A stretch of DNA of 64,000 bases from Pleurodeles waltl (GCF_031143425.1 NC_090447.1:30284238-30348237), one strand, 5' to 3'; shown: positions 1 through 13,057, numbered from the stretch's first letter. Numbers and translations: made by a program. Notes: a model not told the origin generated them from the letters alone.

Positions 1-3000
1 TGCAGAGTGGTGAACTTTGTGCCTGTGTGAGTGCAAGGTATGCCTGTGGGAGTGCAGAGTCGGTGGTGTGCCTGTGTGACTGCAGGGTGAGCTATGTGTC
101 TGTGTGAGTGCAAGGTATGCCTGTGGGAGTGCAGAGTCGGTGGTGTGCCTGTGTGAATGCGGGGTGAGCTATGTGTCTGTGTGAGTGCAAGGTATGCCTG
201 TGGGAGTGCAGAGTCGGTGGTGTGCCTGTGTGACTGCAGGGTGAGCTATGTGTCTGGGGGAGTGCAAGGTATGCCTGTGGGAGTGCAGAGTCGGTGGTGT
301 GCCTGTGTGAATGCGGGGTGAGCTATGTGTCTGTGTGAGTCCAAGGTATGCCTGTGGGAGTGCAGAGTCTGCGGTGCGCCTGTGTGAATGCAGGGTGAGC
401 TATGTGTCTGTGTGAGTGCAAGGTATGCCTGTGGGAGTGCAGAGTCAGTGGAGTGCCTGCGAGACTGCCAGGTGAGCTATGTGTCTGTGTGAGTGCAAGG
501 TATGCCTGTGGGAGTGCAGAGTCAGTGGTGTGCCTGTGTGAATGCAGGGTGAGCTATGTGTCTGTGTGAGTGCAAGGTATGCCTGTGGGAGTGCAGAGTC
601 GGTGGTGTGCCTGTGTGAATGCCGGGTGAGCTATGTGTCTGTGTGAGTGCAAGGTATGCCTGTGGGAGTGCAGAGTCGGTGGTGTGCCTGTGTGAATGCC
701 GGGTGAGCTATGTGTCTTTGAGTGCAAGGTATACCTGTGGGAGTGCAGAGTCAGTGGTGTGCCTGTGTGACTGCCGGGTGAGCTATGTGTCTGTGTGAGT
801 GCAAGGTATGCCTGTGGGAGTGCAGAGTCAGTGGTGTGCCTGCGAGACTGCCGGGTGAGCTATGTGTCTGTGTGAGTGCAAGGTATGCCTGTGGGAGTGC
901 AGAGTCGGTGGTGTGCCTGTGTGAATGCAGGGTGAGCTATGTGTCTGTGTGAGTGCAAGGTATGCCTGTGGGAGTGCAGAGTCGGTGGTGCGCCTGTGTG
1001 AATGCAGGGTGAGCTATGTGTCTGTGTGAGTGCAAGGTATGCCTGTGGGAGTGCAGAGTCAGTGGTGTACCTGTGTGAATGCAGGGTGAGCTATGTGTCT
1101 GTGTGAGTGCAAGGTATGCCTGTGGGAGTGCAGAGTCGGTGGTGTGCCTGTGTGAATGCAGTGTAAGCTATGTGTCTGTGTGAGTGCAAGGTATGCCTGT
1201 GGGAGTGCAGAGTCAGTGGTGTGCCTGCGAGACTGCCGGGTGAGCTATGTGTCTGTGTGAGTGCAAGGTATGCCTGTGGGAGTGCAGAGTCGGTGGTGTG
1301 CCTGCGAGACTGCCGGGTGAGCTATGTGTCTGTGTGAGTGCAAAGTATGCCTGTGGGAGTGCAGAGTCAGTGGTGTGCCTGCGAGACTGCCGGGTGAGCT
1401 ATGTGTCTGTGTGAGTGCAAGGTATGCCTGTGGGAGTGCAGAGTCGGTGGTGTGCCTGTGTGAATGCAGGGTAAGCTATGTGTCTGTGTGAGTGCAAGGT
1501 GTGCTTGTGAGAGTGCAGAGTCAGTGGTGTGCCTGCGAGACTGCCGGGTGAGCTATGTGTCTGTGTGAGTGCAAGGTATGACTGTGGGAGTGCAGAGTCG
1601 GTGGTGTGCCTGCGAGACTGCCGGGTGAGCTATGTGTCTGTGTGAGTGCAAAGTATGCCTGTGGGAGTGCAGAGTCAGTGGTGTGCCTGCGAGACTGCCG
1701 GGTGAGCTATGTGTCTGTGTGAGTGCAAGGTATGCCTGTGGGAGTGCAGAGTCGGTGGTGTGCCTGTGTGACTGCCGGGTGAGCTATGTGTCTGTGTGAG
1801 TGCAAGGTATGCCTGTGGGAGTGCAGAGTCGGTGGTGTGCCTGTGTGAATGCAGGGTAAGCTATGTGTCTGTGTGAGTGCAAGGTATGCCTGTGGGAGTG
1901 CAGAGTCAGTGGTGTGCCTGTGTGAATGCAGGGTAAGCTATGTGTCTGTGTGAGTGCAAGGTATGCCTGTGGGAGTGCAGAGTCAGTGGTGTGCCTGCAA
2001 GACTGCCGGGTGAGCTATGTGTCTGTGTGAGTGCAAGGTATGCCTGTGGGAGTGCAGAGTCGGTGGTGTGCCTGTGTGAATGCAGGGTAAGCTATGTGTC
2101 TGTGTGAGTGCAAGGTATGCCTGTGGGAGTGCAGAGTCAGTGGTGTGCCTGCGAGACTGCCGGGTGAGCTATGTGTCTGTGTGAGTGCAAGGTATGCCTG
2201 TGGGAGTGCAGAGTCGGTGGTGTTCCTGCGAGACTGCCGGGTGAGCTATGTGTCTGTGTGAGTGCAAGGTATGCCTGTGGGAGTGCAGAGTCGGTGGTGT
2301 GCCTGCGAGACTACTGGGTGAGCTATGTGTCTCTGTGAGTGCAAGGTATGCCTGTGGGAGTGCAGAGTCGGTGGTGTGCCTGTGTTAATGCAGGGTGAAC
2401 TTTGTGTCTGTGTGAGTGCAAGGTATGCCTTTGGGAGTGCAGAGTCGGTGGTGTGCCTGTGTGAATGCAGGGTGAGCTATGTTTCTGTGTGAGTGCAAGG
2501 TATGCCTGTGGGAGTGCAGAGTCAGTGGTGTGCCTGCGAGACTGCCGGGTGAGCTATGTGTCTGTGTGAGCGCAAGGTATGCCTGTGGGAGTGCAGAGTC
2601 GGTGGTGTGCCTGCGAGACTGTGGGAGTGCAGAGTCGGTGGTGTGCCTGTGTTAATGCAGGGTGAACTTTGTGTCTGTGTGAGTGCAAGGTATGCCTGTG
2701 GGAGTGCAGAGTCGGTGGTGTGCCTGCGAGACTGCCGGGTGAGCTATGTGTCTGTGTGAGTGCAAGGTATGCCTGTGGGAGTGCAGAGTCGGTGGTGTGC
2801 CTGTGTGAATGCCGGGTGAGCTATGTGTCTGTGAGTGCAAGGTATGCCTGTGGGAGTGCAGAGTCAGTGGTGTGCCTGTGTGAATGCAGGGTGAGCTATG
2901 TGTCTGTGTGAGTGCAAGGTATGCCTGTGGGAGTGCAGAGTCGGTGGTGTGCCTGCGAGACTGCCGGGTGAGCTATGTGTCTGTGTGAGTGCAAGGTATG

Positions 3001-3730
3001 CCTGTGGGAGTGCAGAGTCAGTGGTGTGCCTGTGTGACTGCCGGGTAAGCTATGTGTCTGTGAGTGCAAGGTATGCCTGTGGGAGTGCAGAGTCAGTGGT
3101 GTGCCTGCGAGACTGCAGGGTGAGCTATGTGTCTGTGTGAGTGCAAGGTATGCCTGTGGGAGTGCAGAGTCGGTGGTGTGCCTGTGTGAATGCCGGGTGA
3201 GCTATGTGTCTGTGTGAGTGCAAGGTATGCCTGTGGGAGTGCAGAGTCGGTGGTGTGCCTGTGTGAATGCCGGGTGAGCTATGTGTCTTTGAGTGCAAGG
3301 TATGCCTGTGGGAGTGCAGAGTCAGTGGTGTGCCTGCGAGACTGCCGGGTGAGCTATGTGTCTGTGTGAGTGCAAGGTATGCCTGTGGGAGTGCAGAGTC
3401 AGTGGTGTGCCTGTGTGAATGCAGGGTGAGCTATGTGTCTGTGTGAGTGCAAGGTATGCCTGTGGGAGTGCAGAGTCGGTGGTGCGCCTGTGTGAATGCA
3501 GGGTGAGCTATGTGTCTGTGTGAGTGCAAGGTATGCCTGTGGGAGTGCAGAGTCGGTGGTGCGCCTGCGAGACTGCCGGGTGAGCTATGTGTCTGTGTGA
3601 GTGCAAAGTATGCCTGTGGGAGTGCAGAGTCAGTGGTGTGCCTGCGAGACTGCCGGGTGAGCTATGTGCCTGTGGGAGTGCAAGGTATGCCTGTGGGAGT
3701 GCAGAGTGGTGAACTTTGTGCCTGCGAGAG
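1..3730. repeat. higher-order repeat copy 1 within the 77-bp array
   Basis: Marker variants recur in the same order at a fixed offset. The 'gtggtgaactttgtgcctg' unit at position 1 recurs at 3731, and the rare 'gcagagtctgcggtgcgcc' variant near 361 recurs near 4091; both are offset by 3730. This makes 1-3730 the first of three large tandemly duplicated blocks. Its left end is outside the window. Confidence 0.75.
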
Positions 3731-6700
3731 TGCAGAGTGGTGAACTTTGTGCCTGTGTGAGTGCAAGGTATGCCTGTGGGAGTGCAGAGTCGGTGGTGTG
3801 CCTGTGTGACTGCAAGGTGAGCTATGTGTCTGTGTGAGTGCAAGGTATGCCTGTGGGAGTGCAGAGTCGGTGGTGTGCCTGTGTGAATGCGGGGTGAGCT
3901 ATGTGTCTGTGTGAGTGCAAGGTATGCCTGTGGGAGTGCAGAGTCGGTGGTGTGCCTGTGTGACTGCAGGGTGAGCTATGTGTCTGTGTGAGTGCAAGGT
4001 ATGCCTGTGGGAGTGCAGAGTCGGTGGTGTGCCTGTGTGAATGCGGGGTGAGCTATGTGTCTGTGTGAGTGCAAGGTATGCCTGTGGGAGTGCAGAGTCT
4101 GCGGTGCGCCTGTGTGAATGCAGGGTGAGCTATGTGTCTGTGTGAGTGCAAGGTATGCCTGTGGGAGTGCAGAGTCAGTGGAGTGCCTGCGAGACTGCCA
4201 GGTGAGCTATGTGTCTGTGTGAGTGCAAGGTATGCCTGTGGGAGTGCAGAGTCAGTGGTGTGCCTGTGTGAATGCAGGGTGAGCTATGTGTCTGTGTGAG
4301 TGCAAGGTATGCCTGTGGGAGTGCAGAGTCGGTGGTGTGCCTGTGTGAATGCCGGGTGAGCTATGTGTCTGTGTGAGTGCAAGGTATGCCTGTGGGAGTG
4401 CAGAGTCGGTGGTGTGCCTGTGTGAATGCCGGGTGAGCTATGTGTCTTTGAGTGCAAGGTATGCCTGTGGGAGTGCAGAGTCAGTGGTGTGCCTGTGTGA
4501 CTGCCGGGTGAGCTATGTGTCTGTGTGAGTGCAAGGTATGCCTGTGGGAGTGCAGAGTCAGTGGTGTGCCTGCGAGACTGCCGGGTGAGCTATGTGTCTG
4601 TGTGAGTGCAAGGTATGCCTGTGGGAGTGCAGAGTCGGTGGTGTGCCTGTGTGAATGCAGGGTGAGCTATGTGTCTGTGTGAGTGCAAGGTTTGCCTGTG
4701 GGAGAGCAGAGTCGGTGGTGCGCCTGTGTGAATGCAGGGTGAGCTATGTGTCTGTGTGAGTGCAAGGTATGCCTGTGGGAGTGCAGAGTCAGTGGTGTAC
4801 CTGTGTGAATGCAGGGTGAGCTATGTGTCTGTGTGAGTGCAAGGTATGCCTGTGGGAGTGCAGAGTCGGCGGTGTGCCTCTGTGAATGCAGTGTAAGCTA
4901 TGTGTCTGTGTGAGTGCAAGGTATGCCTGTGGGAGTGCAGAGTCAGTGGTGTGCCTGCGAGACTGCCGGGTGAGCTATGTGTCTGTGTGAGTGCAAGGTA
5001 TGCCTGTGGGAGTGCAGAGTTGGTGGTGTGCCTGTGTGAATGCAGGGTAAGCTATGTGTCTGTGTGAGTGCAAGGTGTGCCTGTGAGAGTGCAGAGTCAG
5101 TGGTGTGCCTGCGAGACTGCCGGGTGAGCTATGTGCCTGTGGGAGTGCAAGGTATGCCTGTGGGAGTGCAGAGTGGTGAACTTTGTGCCTGCGAGAGTGC
5201 AGAGTGGTGAACTTTGTGCCTGTGTGAGTGCAAGGTATGCCTGTGGGAGTGCAGAGTCGGTGGTGTGCCTGTGTGACTGCAGGGTGAGCTATGTGTCTGT
5301 GTGAGTGCAAGGTATGCCTGTGGGAGTGCAGAGTCGGTGGTGTGCCTGTGTGAATGCAGGGTGAGCTATGTGTCTTTGTGAGTGCAAGGTGTGCCTGTGG
5401 GAGTGCAGAGTCGGTGGTGTGCCTGTGTGAATGCCGGGTGAGCTATGTGTCTGTGAGTGCAAGGTATGCCTGTGGGAGTGCAGAGTCAGTGGTGTGCCTG
5501 TGTGAATGCAGGGTAAGCTATGTGTCTGTGTGAGTGCAAGGTATGCCTGTGGGAGTGCAGAGTCAGTGGTGTGCCTGTGTGAATGCAGTGTAAGCTATGT
5601 GTCTGTGTGAGTGCAAGGTATGCCTGCAGGAGTGCAGAGTCAGTGGTGTGCCTGCGAGACTGCCGGGTGAGCTATGTGTCTGTGTGAGTGCAAGGTATGC
5701 CTGTGGGAGTGCAGAGTCGGTGGTGTTCCTGCGAGACTGCCGGGTGAGCTATGTGTCTGTGTGAGTGCAAGGTATGCCTGTGGGAGTGCAGAGTCGGTGG
5801 TGTGCCTGCGAGACTACTGGGTGAGCTATGTGTCTCTGTGAGTGCAAGGTATGCCTGTGGGAGTGCAGAGTCGGTGGTGTGCCTGTGTTAATGCAGGGTG
5901 AACTTTGTGTCTGTGTGAGTGCAAGGTATGCCTTTGGGAGTGCAGAGTCGGTGGTGTGCCTGTGTGAATGCAGGGTGAGCTATGTTTCTGTGTGAGTGCA
6001 AGGTATGCCTGTGGGAGTGCAGAGTCAGTGGTGTGCCTGCGAGACTGCCGGGTGAGCTATGTGTCTGTGTGAGTGCAAGGTATGCCTGTGGGAGTGCAGA
6101 GTCGGTGGTGTGCCTGTGTGAATGCTGGGTGAGCTATGTGTCTGTGAGTGCAAGGTATGCCTGTGGGAGTGCAGAGTCAGTGGTGTGCCTGTGTGAATGC
6201 AGGGTGAGCTATGTGTCTGTGTGAGTGCAAGGTATGCCTGTGGGAGTGCAGAGTCGGTGGTGTGCCTGCGATACTGCCGGGTGAGCTATGTGTCTGTGTG
6301 AGTGCAAGGTATGCCTGTGGGAGTGTAGAGTCAGTGGTGTGCCTGTGTGACTGCCGGGTAAGCTATGTGTCTGTGAGTGCAAGGTATGCCTGTGGGAGTG
6401 CAGAGTCAGTGGTGTGCCTGCGAGACTGCAGGGTGAGCTATGTGTCTGTGTGAGTGCAAGGTATGCCTGTGGGAGTGCAGAGTCGGTGGTGTGCCTGTGT
6501 GAATGCCGGGTGAGCTATGTGTCTGTGTGAGTGCAAGGTATGCCTGTGGGAGTGCAGAGTCGGTGGTGTGCCTGTGTGAATGCCGGGTGAGCTATGTGTC
6601 TTTGAGTGCAAGGTATGCCTGTGGGAGTGCAGAGTCAGTGGTGTGCCTGCGAGACTGCCGGGTGAGCTATGTGTCTGTGTGAGTGCAAGGTATGCCTGTG

Positions 6701-7043
6701 GGAGTGCAGAGTCAGTGGTGTGCCTGTGTGAATGCAGGGTGAGCTATGTGTCTGTGTGAGTGCAAGGTATGCCTGTGGGAGTGCAGAGTCGGTGGTGCGC
6801 CTGTGTGAATGCAGGGTGAGCTATGTGTCTGTGTGAGTGCAAGGTATGCCTGTGGGAGTGCAGAGTCGGTGGTGCGCCTGCGAGACTGCCGGGTGAGCTA
6901 TGTGTCTGTGTGAGTGCAAAGTATGCCTGTGGGAGTGCAGAGTCAGTGGTGTGTCTGCGAGACTGCCGGGTGAGCTATGTGCCTGTGGGAGTGCAAGGTA
7001 TGCCTGTGGGAGTGCAGAGTGGTGAACTTTGTGCCTGCGAGAG
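3731..7043. repeat. higher-order repeat copy 2 within the 77-bp array
   Basis: This block starts at the second 'gtggtgaactttgtgcctg' landmark. Its landmarks (3731, and the rare 'gagtctg' variant near 4091) recur at +3313 (7044 and about 7404). 3313 is 43 units plus 2 bp, so the duplication nearly kept unit register. It is 417 bp shorter than copy 1. An extra landmark pair ('ctatgtgcctgtgggagtgc' at about 5128) shows an internal rearrangement. Confidence 0.7.
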
Positions 7044-9526
7044 TGCAGAGTGGTGAACTTTGTGCCTGTGTGAGTGCAAGGTATGCCTGTGGGAGTGCAG
7101 AGTCGGTGGTGTGCCTGTGTGACTGCAGGGTGAGCTATGTGTCTGTGTGAGTGCAAGGTATGCCTGTGGGAGTGCAGAGTCGGTGGTGTGCCTGTGTGAA
7201 TGCGGGGTGAGCTATGTGTCTGTGTGAGTGCAAGGTATGCCTGTGGGAGTGCAGAGTCGGTGGTGTGCCTGTGTGAATGCAGGGTGAGCTATGTGTCTGT
7301 GTGAGTGCAAGGTATGCCTGTGGGAGTGCAGAGTCGGTGGTGTGCCTGTGTGAATGCGGGGTGAGCTATGTGTCTGTGTGAGTGCAAGGTATGCCTGTGG
7401 GAGTGCAGAGTCTGTGGTGCGCCTGTGTGAATGCAGGGTGAGCTATGTGTCTGTGTGAGTGCAAGGTATGCCTGTGGGAGTGCAGAGTCAGTGGTGTGCC
7501 TGCGAGACTGCCAGGTGAGCTATGTGTCTGTGTGAGTGCAAGGTATGCCTGTGGGAGTGCAGAGTCAGTGGTGTGCCTGTGTGAATGCAGGGTGAGCTAT
7601 GTGTCTGTGTGAGTGCAAGGTATGCCTGTGGGAGTGCAGAGTCGGTGGTGTGCCTGTGTGAATGCCGGGTGAGCTATGTGTCTTTGAGTGCAAGGTATGC
7701 CTGTGGGAGTGCAGAGTCAGTGGTGTGCCTGTGTGACTGCCGGGTGAGCTATGTGTCTGTGTGAGTGCAAGGTATGCCTGTGGGAGTGCAGAGTCAGTGG
7801 TGTGCCTGCGAGACTGCCGGGTGAGCTATGTGTCTGTGTGAGTGCAAGGTATGCCTGTGGGAGTGCAGAGTCGGTGGTGTGCCTGTGTGAATGCAGGGTG
7901 AGCTATGTGTCTGTGTGAGTGCAAGGTATGCCTGTGGGAGTGCAGAGTCGGTGGTGCGCCTGTGTGAATGCAGGGTGAGCTATGTGTCTGTGTGAGTGCA
8001 AGGTATGCCTGTGGGAGTGCAGAGTCAGTGGTGTACCTGTGTGAATGCAGGGTGAGCTATGTGTCTGTGTGAGTGCAAGGTATGCCTGTGGGAGTGCAGA
8101 GTCGGTGGTGTGCCTGTGTGAATGCAGTGTAAGCTATGTGTCTGTGTGAGTGCAAGGTATGCCTGTGGGAGTGCAGAGTCAGTGGTGTGCCTGCGAGACT
8201 GCCGGGTGAGCTATGTGTCTGTGTGAGTGCAAGGTATGCCTGTGGGAGTGCAGAGTTGGTGGTGTGCCTGTGTGAATGCAGGGTAAGCTATGTGTCTGTG
8301 TGAGTGCAAGGTGTGCCTGTGAGAGTGCAGAGTCAGTGGTGTGCCTGCGAGACTGCCGGGTGAGCTATGTGCCTGTGGGAGTGCAAGGTATGCCTGTGGG
8401 AGTGCAGAGTGGTGAACTTTGTGCCTGCGAGAGTGCAGAGTGGTGAACTTTGTGCCTGTGTGAGTGCAAGGTATGCCTGTGGGAGTGCAGAGTCGGTGGT
8501 GTGCCTGTGTGACTGCAGGGTGAGCTATGTGTCTGTGTGAGTGCAAGGTATGCCTGTGGGAGTGCAGAGTCGGTGGTGTGCCTGTGTGAATGCAGGGTGA
8601 GCTATGTGTCTTTGTGAGTGCAAGGTGTGCCTGTGGGAGTGCAGAGTCGGTGGTGTGCCTGTGTGAATGCCGGGTGAGCTATGTGTCTGTGAGTGCAAGG
8701 TATGCCTGTGGGAGTGCAGAGTCAGTGGTGTGCCTGTGTGAATGCAGGGTAAGCTATGTGTCTGTGTGAGTGCAAGGTATGCCTGTGGGAGTGCAGAGTC
8801 AGTGGTGTGCCTGTGTGAATGCAGTGTAAGCTATGTGTCTGTGTGAGTGCAAGGTATGCCTGCGGGAGTGCAGAGTCGGTGGTGTGCCTGCGAGACTGCC
8901 GGGTGAGCTATGTGTATGTGTGAGTGCAAGGTGTGCCTGTGGGAGTGCAGAGTCGGTGGTGTGCCTGCGAGACTGCCGGGTGAGCTATGTGTCTGTGTGA
9001 GTGCAAGGTATGCCTGTGGGAGTGCAGAGTCGGTGGTGTGCCTGCGAGACTGCCGGGTGAGGTATGTGTCTGTGTGAGTGCAAGGTATGCCTGTGGGAGT
9101 GCAGAGTCGGTGGTGTGCCTGTGTGACTGCAGGGTGAGCTATGTGTCTGTGTGAGTGCAAGGTATGCCTGTGGGAGTGCAGAGTCAGTGGTGTGCCTGTG
9201 TGAATGCAGTGTGAGCTATGTGTCTGTGTGAGTGCAAGGTATGCCTGCGGGAGTGCAGAGTCGGTGGTGTGCCTGCGAGACTGCCGGGTGAGCTATGTGT
9301 ATGTGTGAGTGCAAGGTGTGCCTGTGGGAGTGCAGAGTCGGTGGTGTGCCTGCGAGACTGCCGGGTGAGCTATGTGTCTGTGTGAGTGCAAGGTATGCCT
9401 GTGGGAGTGCAGAGTCGGTGGTGTGCCTGTGTGAATGCAGGGTGAGCTATGTGTCTGTGTGAGTGCAAGGTATGCCTGTGGGAGTGCAGAGTGGTGAACT
9501 TTGTGCCTGTGGGAGTGCAGAGTGCA
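7044..9526. repeat. higher-order repeat copy 3, truncated
   Basis: The third block follows copy 2 at +3313 and keeps its internal landmark (5128 in copy 2, about 8364 here, offset 3236). It ends after about 2.5 kb where the array stops. The last units around 9240-9500 include two local variants with 'gctatgtgtatgtg', a small late duplication. Confidence 0.65.
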
Positions 9527-12120
9527 GCACATTAAAGGCAGACCTACTTGCATTGCCAATGCTTGTTCTGTGTACTTCACAAGCTTTGGGAAGCGTGAAG
9601 CTGGCAAGGTGCTGCACAGGCACTGAATAGGGTTCCTGTGCATGAGCGGGGATGCGTTCCCTCTGAAGCTCAGTGCCGCGACTAGGCCCCTGCTGCTTGC
9701 TAGATGCACTATCCCTCCCATTGCTAGGGTGACCACCTTGCATAGAGGCAAATTCAGGGCAGAACTGCACAAAATCATGACAAAGGGTCAAATTTCATAA
9801 CAAAAATGTAGGGCAAAAGTTTTAGGGACACATCTGAGGAGCTGCCATGCCCCCACTACTTTAGCGGTGCAGTTATTTATATTGCACCATTTATTCACTG
9901 TGTATGTGATTGCCTCTAGGTGTGCTGCTGCATTCAGGTGGCTCATTATGTCCTGGTTTAGAAGTAAATTGGTGCCCTTGATAACAGGGTGCCAAGGGCA
10001 TCAGTCAGACACAAATCTACCCAATCTTTCTTGGAGAGAATGCAACAACAAACTTATGATTATGTTTCTAAATATTTTAAAACCTGTGTCAAACAGTGTG
10101 GGAAGTGGAAAGTGACTTTTTCATCTACTGCTAGTTTAGACAAGTTAAACAAAACCATCTGTCTCACCTCACCCTCCACTAGACATGAAACCTACAAAAA
10201 ATGAATGAGGAAGAGCAGATGGTGTGTGCAACAGTCTCACGCCTGATGTCAGGACGTTAGGTACGCACAACTTGTCTGTAATCTCACAGCACCAGCAAGG
10301 CCCCACTGCTGCCTTAGAGTGTGCGTTAGGGACTCTACCTTCATCTTGGAACTGGGAGCCTGGACCACCAGACAAAGAAAATTAAAGAGCAGGTGATGTG
10401 AAGATCAGATGGGAGATCCACGGCAAGAGATTCAAAGGGACACTGCTAAGAACTAGATAAGGAACAGAAGAACAAGGGGAGACAATTTCTAAAATCCGAC
10501 AAGTGAGCACTCCATGAATATCGTAAAGTATTAGGTACCTGGAGACTAGTCTCAGCAGAGAGGCCAGAACCAGAAGAGGGTGAATAAGCAGCACCCTCTG
10601 ACCTGGGCAACCTGCTGGTGCAATGGTTGATTGGTAGTGTTTGTGGAGGGTGGGCAGGGGCCAGGCCTCTTGAAAGGTTGGGCTTTGGGAAATTGCCCAC
10701 CCTCTCCATCTCTTGTAATGGCTCTGCCATCGAGGCAAGGCTAAACCAGTGATCTGCCTCAACCCTAAGTGCCAAAGAACATAAGAAACTTTCAAAATAT
10801 ATGAGATGCATATTACACAATAAATTGTAAGAACATTATAAAGAATTTAAAATGTAGAAAGCTTTTCTTTTAACATATAGAAGTTTCAGTTTAGTACTTT
10901 AGATCACAAAATTGTGTTGAGGTTTATTTGAAGTGAAAGTTTCTAAACATAAACTTTATAACCTTTACTAGCCCTCACTCCTGACAAAGCAATGAGTGCA
11001 CAAAGTGAACCAATTGTAACCCTCTCCATTCCCTGCTTACTGTCAGTCATATCCTGAGGGCAGGATTCATGGTGCCGGAACTTCCTGTGGGCGGTGACTT
11101 CCTGCAAGTAGGAAATGACCGGTGTACGCTGCAGAGCGTTAGCTGCTACAGGATCCACTCACTGCCACTCATGGGAAAGGGTAGCCCTGAGAGGTGACAA
11201 TGACAATTTCCTGCACTGGGCAACCAGCTCCCTGCAGCCAGAAGTCATTTGGGATGGAACATCTCAAAACTGGGAACCAGAACTGGATGAAGCCACATTT
11301 TGACTTGGGCAAAGCCGCAAGCAGTCCGGAAGCTGCTCCCACCGTCACAAAAGGAGACGTTTCTAACTTTGCCCAACTTTGGGGTAGAGTTTAATCTTCC
11401 CACACTCTGAGAAATACCATTTTTTGGAAGTCGAAATTTCACCCAGACCCCTCCATGTCCTTGGATGCCCCTCTCTAGCTACAGACCACATACTGCAGAA
11501 CAGTTTTAGGCAGGAGTCCAGCTCCCTACTCTCAATTCAAGAAACGGCTGTTAGTGTTTTAAGGTATTCTTTTTCCAATATTTAGTAGGGCAAAGGCCAA
11601 GTTAATCCTGCAGAGATGCAATTGTGTAATCTGCAAATTGTACACAGATCTGAGCATCAAGCTAAGCATCAGGGCCTCAATCTGGGACTGGAACTTGTTA
11701 CCTGGAAGGTACAAGGAGATCTCTGTTGTACTCAAGAAAAGTGGCGGTGGATTTTATTCCCCGTTTTTCCACTCCAGACAATGACCAGTCGTACGCCTAT
11801 CAACCTAGGTCTTGTTCCATGGACAGAGTCCAGCCCAGTGGTTAATTCATAAAACAATGAGTGCAGGGGCCTTCATCAGGAGGACACAGCAGCGCGCACC
11901 TTCCAATGCCCCTACCAGCACTGTGTATATTACAACTCGAACACAACCACCAACCATCACAGTCCTACAAGTCTGACAGCCCGTACCGTTCAGGGTCGCC
12001 AAAGGTATAAGAATGACTTGGGTAGCACATATTGTTAATGTATATTAAATTAATAAACAGCTGTTGTTGTGCTCATACCCAAATTTAGCAGACAGCGCCA
12101 CCATGTGGCAGAGTATCACA
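9527..12120. other. unique-looking sequence, no gene seen
   Basis: I see no conserved coding frame, RNA gene or clear transposon here; open frames are short and carry no recognisable motif. A 15-bp motif 'ttgccaatgcttgtt' at 9553-9567 occurs twice more in the window. A cluster of ETS-like GGAA/TTCC sites lies at 11071-11128. Confidence 0.5.
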
Positions 12121-12135
12121 AGCGCGGGTACTGAG

Positions 12136-12185
12136 AATTAAGTGCTGGTGCTGAACACCGGAAGCCACCAGCACAACTTAAGCAC
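12136..12185. repeat. imperfect inverted repeat (foldback)
   Basis: The arm 'taagtgctggtg' (about 12139-12150) is complementary to 'caccagcacaactta' (12166-12180) with a 2-nt bulge. A related string 'cagcaccaacttaagcacag' occurs near 32554-32573, which suggests a dispersed family. Confidence 0.4.
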
Positions 12186-12269
12186 CGGTCCAGCCTGAAA
12201 AACTAGGCAATGTGCCCTCTGAAAGAGAACCAAAACAGTCTTGAAAAGATTTCGGTGATGTTGGGGCAC

Positions 12270-12425
12270 ATTCATTTTGCTGACTTACATAGTGTATTGA
12301 ATTGTGATTGCACTTATATAATGAGTACGGCCCCTTACGAGGCATTGAGGCACTTTATAGCAGGTAGCATGCTACACCGTAACCCAAAGATAATGGTAAA
12401 TCCAGTGGTCACAAATTATTGTTGT
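12270..12425 (+). repeat. probable dispersed repeat fragment
   Basis: The stretch 'gattgcacttatataatgag' followed by 'cttacgaggcattgaggcac' resembles an abundant newt interspersed repeat that I recall with a 'gcacttatatagcgcttac' core. The match is from memory only. No terminal repeats or target duplication were found. Confidence 0.3.
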
Positions 12426-12739
12426 GAATGTGTTTATTATCAGGTTAATCTTGCTTTCTGAAGAGATTGTTTGGGGGGGGCTCCTGGTCTAGAGTGTCAC
12501 AGTGAGCAAAATAAACAGTGGATTGGAACTTAGCCTACTGTAATTACCAGTGGCTGAGCTTAAATCAAGCATTCCACCAACCACTTTTTGTTTTTCTCAG
12601 ATCAGATTAACCCCAATTTACTGGTTAAACTAAATCTTACATGGGCAGGTTAAAATGTTATGGTATTTTATTATAATGAGCGTATGTCACTTCATAGTGC
12701 TCTCACACTATCTGCAGAACGCACCCTACTCCCCGGTGG

Positions 12740-12875
12740 ATTCTTGTGTAGCCTCATAACCCGCTGTAGTGGGCTATACCAGCCATATAAGGCCAGAGCT
12801 GAAGGTGAGGGCCTTTAACAAGGGAGCGGGCCTGTAATGCCAGCGCAGTCAGCTATAGCGGGCTATAAGGCTATT
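12740..12875. repeat. palindromic 'cgggctata' repeat
   Basis: 'ataacccgctgtagtgggct' near 12759 and 'gctatagcgggctataaggc' near 12853 are related inverted or direct copies of a CCCGCTxTAGxGGGCTATA core. The arrangement looks like a decayed foldback element. No transposase is present. Confidence 0.35.
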
Positions 12876-13057
12876 AGAACATTTTGCCGCTCAAGAAGAC
12901 AGCTGAAACTGATTTTGTTACTCAAGAAGGCCATATAATAATTCTCAGAAGCAAAGATCGGCACCTGATTGTTCTTTTGGTGAGTATTTTGTCATGTGAT
13001 CAGCATTAGGTGTGTAGTAAGGTAAATGTATGAGCTCTGCTCTATTGTTGATGTATA

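Larger units (their letters stand above)
1..9526. repeat. 77-bp minisatellite array, about 124 units
   Basis: The whole segment is a head-to-tail array with a 77-bp period, for example GAGCTATG at 89 and again at 166. Each unit divides into three related sub-units of 21, 28 and 28 bp, starting 'gtgtgagtgcaagg', 'gtgggagtgcagag' and 'gtgtgaatgcaggg', so the 77-mer probably grew from a shorter ancestral unit. The plus strand is G/T-rich. The array runs off the left edge and ends near 9526, where 'cattaaaggcagacc' begins unique sequence. Because 77 is not a multiple of 3, three units (231 bp) form a 77-codon cycle. This yields recurrent Cys/Val-rich or His/Thr-rich open frames on both strands, which I regard as artefacts. 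Confidence 0.97.

Noticed and set aside
2556..9160. Many 60-111 codon open frames on both strands in the 77-bp array
   Set aside because: They repeat every three units, are mirror images on the two strands and follow from the period and composition; there is no start context or independent motif.
1..9526. CRISPR-like direct repeats
   Set aside because: The units are contiguous without unique spacers, and the context is a vertebrate genome.
9293..9791. Minus-strand frames of 161 and 114 codons crossing the array edge
   Set aside because: Their C-terminal halves are translated satellite, and the unique N-terminal part has no recognisable domain.
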